From positions 1 to 64,000 of the forward strand of contig NZ_MECJ01000004.1 in assembly GCF_014596475.1 (NCBI RefSeq): a DNA stretch of 64,000 nt, in the 5' to 3' direction. Of the stretch, positions 61,218 through 64,000 are shown in pieces (within the stretch, counting starts at the first letter, position 1; the number at the start of each line of letters is the position of its first letter). The DNA comes from Streptomyces sp. CBMA152. GTDB taxonomy: Bacteria > Actinomycetota > Actinomycetes > Streptomycetales > Streptomycetaceae. Position numbers and translations under genes: made by a program. Below the pieces are notes generated by a model. The model was not told where the DNA came from and did no database searches. It saw nothing but the letters and a program-made list of their open reading frames with translations.

Positions 61218-62432
61218 ATGCACGGGACGGTGGCGGAAGGCCGTGGACCCGTCCGCTACGGGCCGCCCGCGCCGGGCCCAGGGCTGCCCGTCCTGCCCGA
61301 ACTGGCCGACGTTCTCGCGGGCGCCGTCGGCCGCACCGACCCCGAACCGCCCGGCGGCGGCGCCGAACTGCGTGCGGCCGCCTGCGGCTACTGGCTGCGG
61401 CGCGGACTGCGCGCCGACCCCGACCTGGTGGCCGCCGCGCCCGGCGCCCAGCCGCTCCTGTTCGCGCTGCTCGCGGCGTACGGGGGCGACATCCTGCTGC
61501 CGCGCCCGTGCCCGGCGTGGTGGACACCGCAGGCCCGGCTGCTCGGCCGGCCCGCCTACCATGTGCCCACCCCGGCCGAATGCGGCGGCGTGCCCGATCC
61601 GTACGCGCTCCTGGAGACCGTGCGCCGGGTGCGTGCGGAGGGCGGGCTGCCCAGGATCCTGGTGCTCTCGGTCGCCGACGACCCGACCGCGACGGTCGCG
61701 CCGCCCGAGACCATGCGGGAGGCGTGCGAGGCGGCCGTCGGCGAGGGGCTGCACATCATCAGCGACGAGACCTGGCGCGACACCCTGCACCGGCCGCACG
61801 ACACGGTCCTGTTCAGCCCGGCCGAGATGTGCCCCGACGACGTCACCGTCCTCAGCGATCTGGCGGGCGCGCTCACCCCGTCCGGCTGGCCCGCCGCCGT
61901 CGCCCGCTTCCCGGCCACCGAGCGCGGCGTCCAGCGCCGCGCCCGCGCCCTCGACGTCCTCACCGCACTCGGCTCGGTCATGGCGGGCCCGGTCGCCGAG
62001 GCCGCCGCGTACGCCCTGAACGAGCCGGATCCCGTCGCCGTACGCACCCGGCGGGCCGCCGCCGTACACGGCGCGGTCGCTGCGGCCGCCCATCGCGCGG
62101 TCCTCGCGGCCGGGGCCTTCGCCCGGCCCCCGCAGGCGGGCCGCCACCTCTACGCCGACCTCGGCCCGCTGCGGGCCCGGCTCGCCGCGCGCGGGGTCAC
62201 CGACTCGATGGAGCTGGAGGAGTACCTGACCGCCCGGCTCGGCGCCCCCGCCCCCGGCGGCCACCGCTTCGGCGACGAACTGGGCGCGCTGCGCGTCCGG
62301 CTCGCCACGGGCCCACTGCTCGGATCGACTCCGGAGCAGCGCGCCCAGGTGCTGGACGCGCCGGACCCGCTGGCCCTGGCGCATGTGGCCGAGGCGCTGG
62401 AGGCGTTCGGGTCCGCGCTCGACGCGCTGTGA
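61218..62432 (+). CDS. Aminotransferase-like protein (fold type I), lacking lysine
   Basis: 404 residues resembling class I/II aminotransferases: an ordered PGAQPLLFALLAAYGGDILL near residue 75, GLHIISDETWRDTL where the Asp of the cofactor site lies, and a C-terminal domain ending in GPLLGSTPEQ. At the place of the SxSK..G.R.G Schiff-base motif it reads VTVLSDLAGALTPSGWPAAV. The sequence contains no lysine at all, so the usual covalent PLP link is impossible. It may bind PLP or another ligand without catalysis, or act differently. It is followed by an MBL-fold gene 43 bases on. Confidence 0.75.
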   Translation: MHGTVAEGRGPVRYGPPAPGPGLPVLPELADVLAGAVGRTDPEPPGGGAELRAAACGYWLRRGLRADPDLVAAAPGAQPLLFALLAAYGGDILLPRPCPAWWTPQARLLGRPAYHVPTPAECGGVPDPYALLETVRRVRAEGGLPRILVLSVADDPTATVAPPETMREACEAAVGEGLHIISDETWRDTLHRPHDTVLFSPAEMCPDDVTVLSDLAGALTPSGWPAAVARFPATERGVQRRARALDVLTALGSVMAGPVAEAAAYALNEPDPVAVRTRRAAAVHGAVAAAAHRAVLAAGAFARPPQAGRHLYADLGPLRARLAARGVTDSMELEEYLTARLGAPAPGGHRFGDELGALRVRLATGPLLGSTPEQRAQVLDAPDPLALAHVAEALEAFGSALDAL

Positions 62433-62475
62433 CGACCCCCGTGACGACCCCGTCCCCTCGAATGGAGCCGCCCGG

Positions 62476-63516
62476 ATGACGGAACAGACGGAACAGGCCG
62501 AGTTCACGGCACCGGCACCGGCCCCACCGCTCACCGCACAGCCCCCGCGCCCCCTCGGCGAGCTCCGCCACTGGCCCCGGTCGTTCGCCGACCGGCTCGT
62601 CCACCCGCTGCCCGGGGTCCGCGCGCTGGCCCGCCTCGCCCGGGAAGGTGCGCTGCGCCCGTCCCCGGCGGGGCTGCGGGGCATCGCCGAGCTGCCGTTC
62701 GCGCCCGGGCCGCTGCCCGCCGTGGACACCGCCACGGTCGCGGTCACCTGGGCCGGGCACGCCAGCTGGGTGGTGCGGATCGGCGGGCTCACGGTCCTGA
62801 CCGACCCCGTCTGGTCCCGCCGCATCCTGGGCACCCCGCCCCGGCTCACCCCCGTGGGCGTCCGCTGGGAGGACCTGCCGCCCGTCGACGCCGTCGTCAT
62901 CAGCCACAACCACTACGACCACCTGGACGCGCCCACCCTGCGCCGACTCCCGCGCCACACCCCGCTGTTCGTCCCGGCCGGCCTGGCCCGCTGGTGCCGG
63001 CGGCGCCGGTTCACCCGGGTCACCGAGCTCGACTGGTGGGAGGCGGCCGAACTCGACGTGCCGGGCCGGGAACCCGTCCGGTTCGAGTTCGTCCCGGCCC
63101 ATCACTGGTCCAAGCGCTCGCTGACCGACACCTGCCGCTCGCTGTGGGGCGGCTGGGTCCTGGGGGACCGCAGGGGCAGACGCGTCTACTTCGCGGGCGA
63201 CACCGGATACGGCCACTGGTTCAAGGAGATCGGCCGCCGCCACCCCGCGCTGGACCTGGCGCTGCTTCCGATCGGGGCGTACGCGCCGCGCTGGTGGCTG
63301 CGGGACGTGCACGCCGACCCGGAGGAGGCGGTGCAGGCGTGCGAGGACCTGGGCGCGCGGCGGATGGCGCCGATGCACTGGGGCACGTTCGTCCTCTCCG
63401 CCGAGCCGGTCCTCGAACCACTGGCCCGGGTGAGGGCGGCCTGGGCGCGCACGGGCAGACCGCGCGACGGCCTGTGGGACCTGCCGGTGGGCTCGTCACG
63501 GGTCCTGGCCGCTTGA
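62476..63516 (+). CDS. MBL-fold metallo-hydrolase, NAPE-PLD/UlaG-like
   Basis: 346 residues. The full metal motif VISHNHYDHLDAPTL gives HxHxDH; other ligands are in PAHHWSKRSLTD, VYFAGDTGYGHWFKEIGRR and MHWGTF. Such enzymes hydrolyse phospholipid-like or sugar-phosphate-like substrates; the partner aminotransferase-like gene is 43 bases upstream, so they may work on the same compound. ATG 62476 follows GGAG. Residues 1-60 are a Pro/Ala-rich extension. Confidence 0.88.
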   Translation: MTEQTEQAEFTAPAPAPPLTAQPPRPLGELRHWPRSFADRLVHPLPGVRALARLAREGALRPSPAGLRGIAELPFAPGPLPAVDTATVAVTWAGHASWVVRIGGLTVLTDPVWSRRILGTPPRLTPVGVRWEDLPPVDAVVISHNHYDHLDAPTLRRLPRHTPLFVPAGLARWCRRRRFTRVTELDWWEAAELDVPGREPVRFEFVPAHHWSKRSLTDTCRSLWGGWVLGDRRGRRVYFAGDTGYGHWFKEIGRRHPALDLALLPIGAYAPRWWLRDVHADPEEAVQACEDLGARRMAPMHWGTFVLSAEPVLEPLARVRAAWARTGRPRDGLWDLPVGSSRVLAA

Positions 63517-63588
63517 CCAGGCCGTACGCGAACTCCTTCGCGGGGCGCTCAACTGCCCCTGTTTACGGGGGTGTTCAGCGACCCCGCC

Positions 63589-64000
63589 CTAGCGTGGTGC
63601 CTGCTCGGCTGTTTCGTCCCGCGACCGCCCCCGCATCCGCCGCCACACCGCAGGCCCCCCACTGATCAGCAGCGTCAGGGCGACCGCGGCGACCACGCCC
63701 TGCCACGGCTCGGGGAAGAGCGAGCCGCCCAGGATGCCGATCAGGCCGTACGCACCGGCCCAGGCCAGGCACGCGGGCACATCGCCCCGTACGAACGTCC
63801 GCAGCGGCATGCCGCCGAGCAGGCACGCCAGCATCACCGGGATCCGGCCGGCCGGTACCAGCCGGGACAGGATCAGGACGGGCACCCCGTGCTCGTCGAG
63901 CTTGCGCCGGGCCTGCTCCAGGCGGTCCGGCGCCGCCCGGTCGCGCAGCGCGGCCAGCCAGCGCGACCCGTTGCGCGAACGCACCCCGCGCTGCCCCAGC
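63589..64000 (-). CDS. DedA/VTT-domain membrane protein (5' part beyond the window)
   Basis: The minus-strand frame is open to the right edge, with a stop at 63589-63591; the GTG at 63984 is probably internal because coding-like sequence (LGQRGVRSRNG) continues upstream. At least 137 residues: the conserved ARRKLDEHGVPVLILSRLVP, GRIPVMLACLLGGMPLRTFV and three hydrophobic segments. DedA proteins are thought to move or flip polyprenyl-phosphate carriers or phosphatidyl lipids. It is convergent with the MBL gene 72 bases away. Confidence 0.8.
   Translation of the reverse strand, partial: LGQRGVRSRNGSRWLAALRDRAAPDRLEQARRKLDEHGVPVLILSRLVPAGRIPVMLACLLGGMPLRTFVRGDVPACLAWAGAYGLIGILGGSLFPEPWQGVVAAVALTLLISGGPAVWRRMRGRSRDETAEQAPR

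Noticed and set aside
63540..63590. Terminator between the MBL and DedA genes
   Set aside because: The short CCCC-GGGG pairing around 63556-63571 is too weak to call.

Overview
The window reads as a stretch of a Streptomyces (or closely related) chromosome. Evidence: very high G+C with strong G/C third-position bias, frequent GTG/TTG starts, GTGA/ATGA stop-start overlaps, only one in-frame TTA codon in about 58 genes, and typical actinomycete families (SigB-type sigma factor, SpoIIE/ATPase switch protein, GAF-ANTAR protein, F420-type LLM protein, ethylmalonyl-CoA pathway). Both edges cut genes. I saw no tRNA, rRNA, insertion sequence, prophage or CRISPR array.

Layout. 2-1097: end of a helical protein and a cap-less HAD protein carrying the only TTA codon. 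1216-7545: reductive pyrimidine/hydantoin catabolism operon (beta-ureidopropionase, class III aminotransferase, dihydropyrimidinase, LLM oxidoreductase, NCS1 permease). 7634-13782: lipoate ligase with permuted domains, a gamma-glutamyltransferase relative, an inositol-phosphatase-type enzyme, an FAD oxidoreductase and a macrodomain protein. 13833-15845: alkylation repair (Ada-AlkA fusion and Ogt). 15848-17492: a trypsin-like protease with its Trypco1 partner, the protease gene broken by two single-base frameshifts. 17548-21203: Nudix hydrolase, BCCT transporter, glycerate kinase. 21417-22914: phosphatidylethanolamine synthesis (psd-pssA). 23087-32256: ethylmalonyl-CoA pathway genes with a TetR regulator and a fused double 3-hydroxyacyl-CoA dehydrogenase. 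32617-35817: small housekeeping genes. 36071-41902: a drug-efflux MFS protein fused to three beta-sandwich repeats, a SpoIIE phosphatase switch protein and a methyltransferase. 41966-47067: a peptidase operon (M55, M20, S9, S66). 47089-50705: adenosine deaminase and a GntR regulator sharing a 14-base operator-like site, then small genes. 50851-57608: DUF5107/TPR protein, VOC protein, methyltransferase, MBL hydrolase, PAP2-lipid kinase fusion and a DinB-like protein. 57635-61103: CBS protein, SigB-family sigma factor, PAS-GAF protein and GAF-ANTAR protein, a stress-signalling group. 61218-64000: a lysine-free aminotransferase-like protein, an MBL hydrolase and the end of a DedA protein.

Working together: the first operon imports nucleobases or hydantoins and opens and deamidates the ring to beta-amino acids, which the aminotransferase can feed to central carbon. 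The ethylmalonyl-CoA genes turn crotonyl-CoA into glyoxylate and propionyl-CoA and supply extender units for polyketides. The peptidase operon looks like a scavenging set for short and D-residue-containing peptides. The most distinctive non-coding features are six copies of a long GC-rich hairpin placed just after gene 3' ends and a 31-base tandem repeat between two divergent genes.
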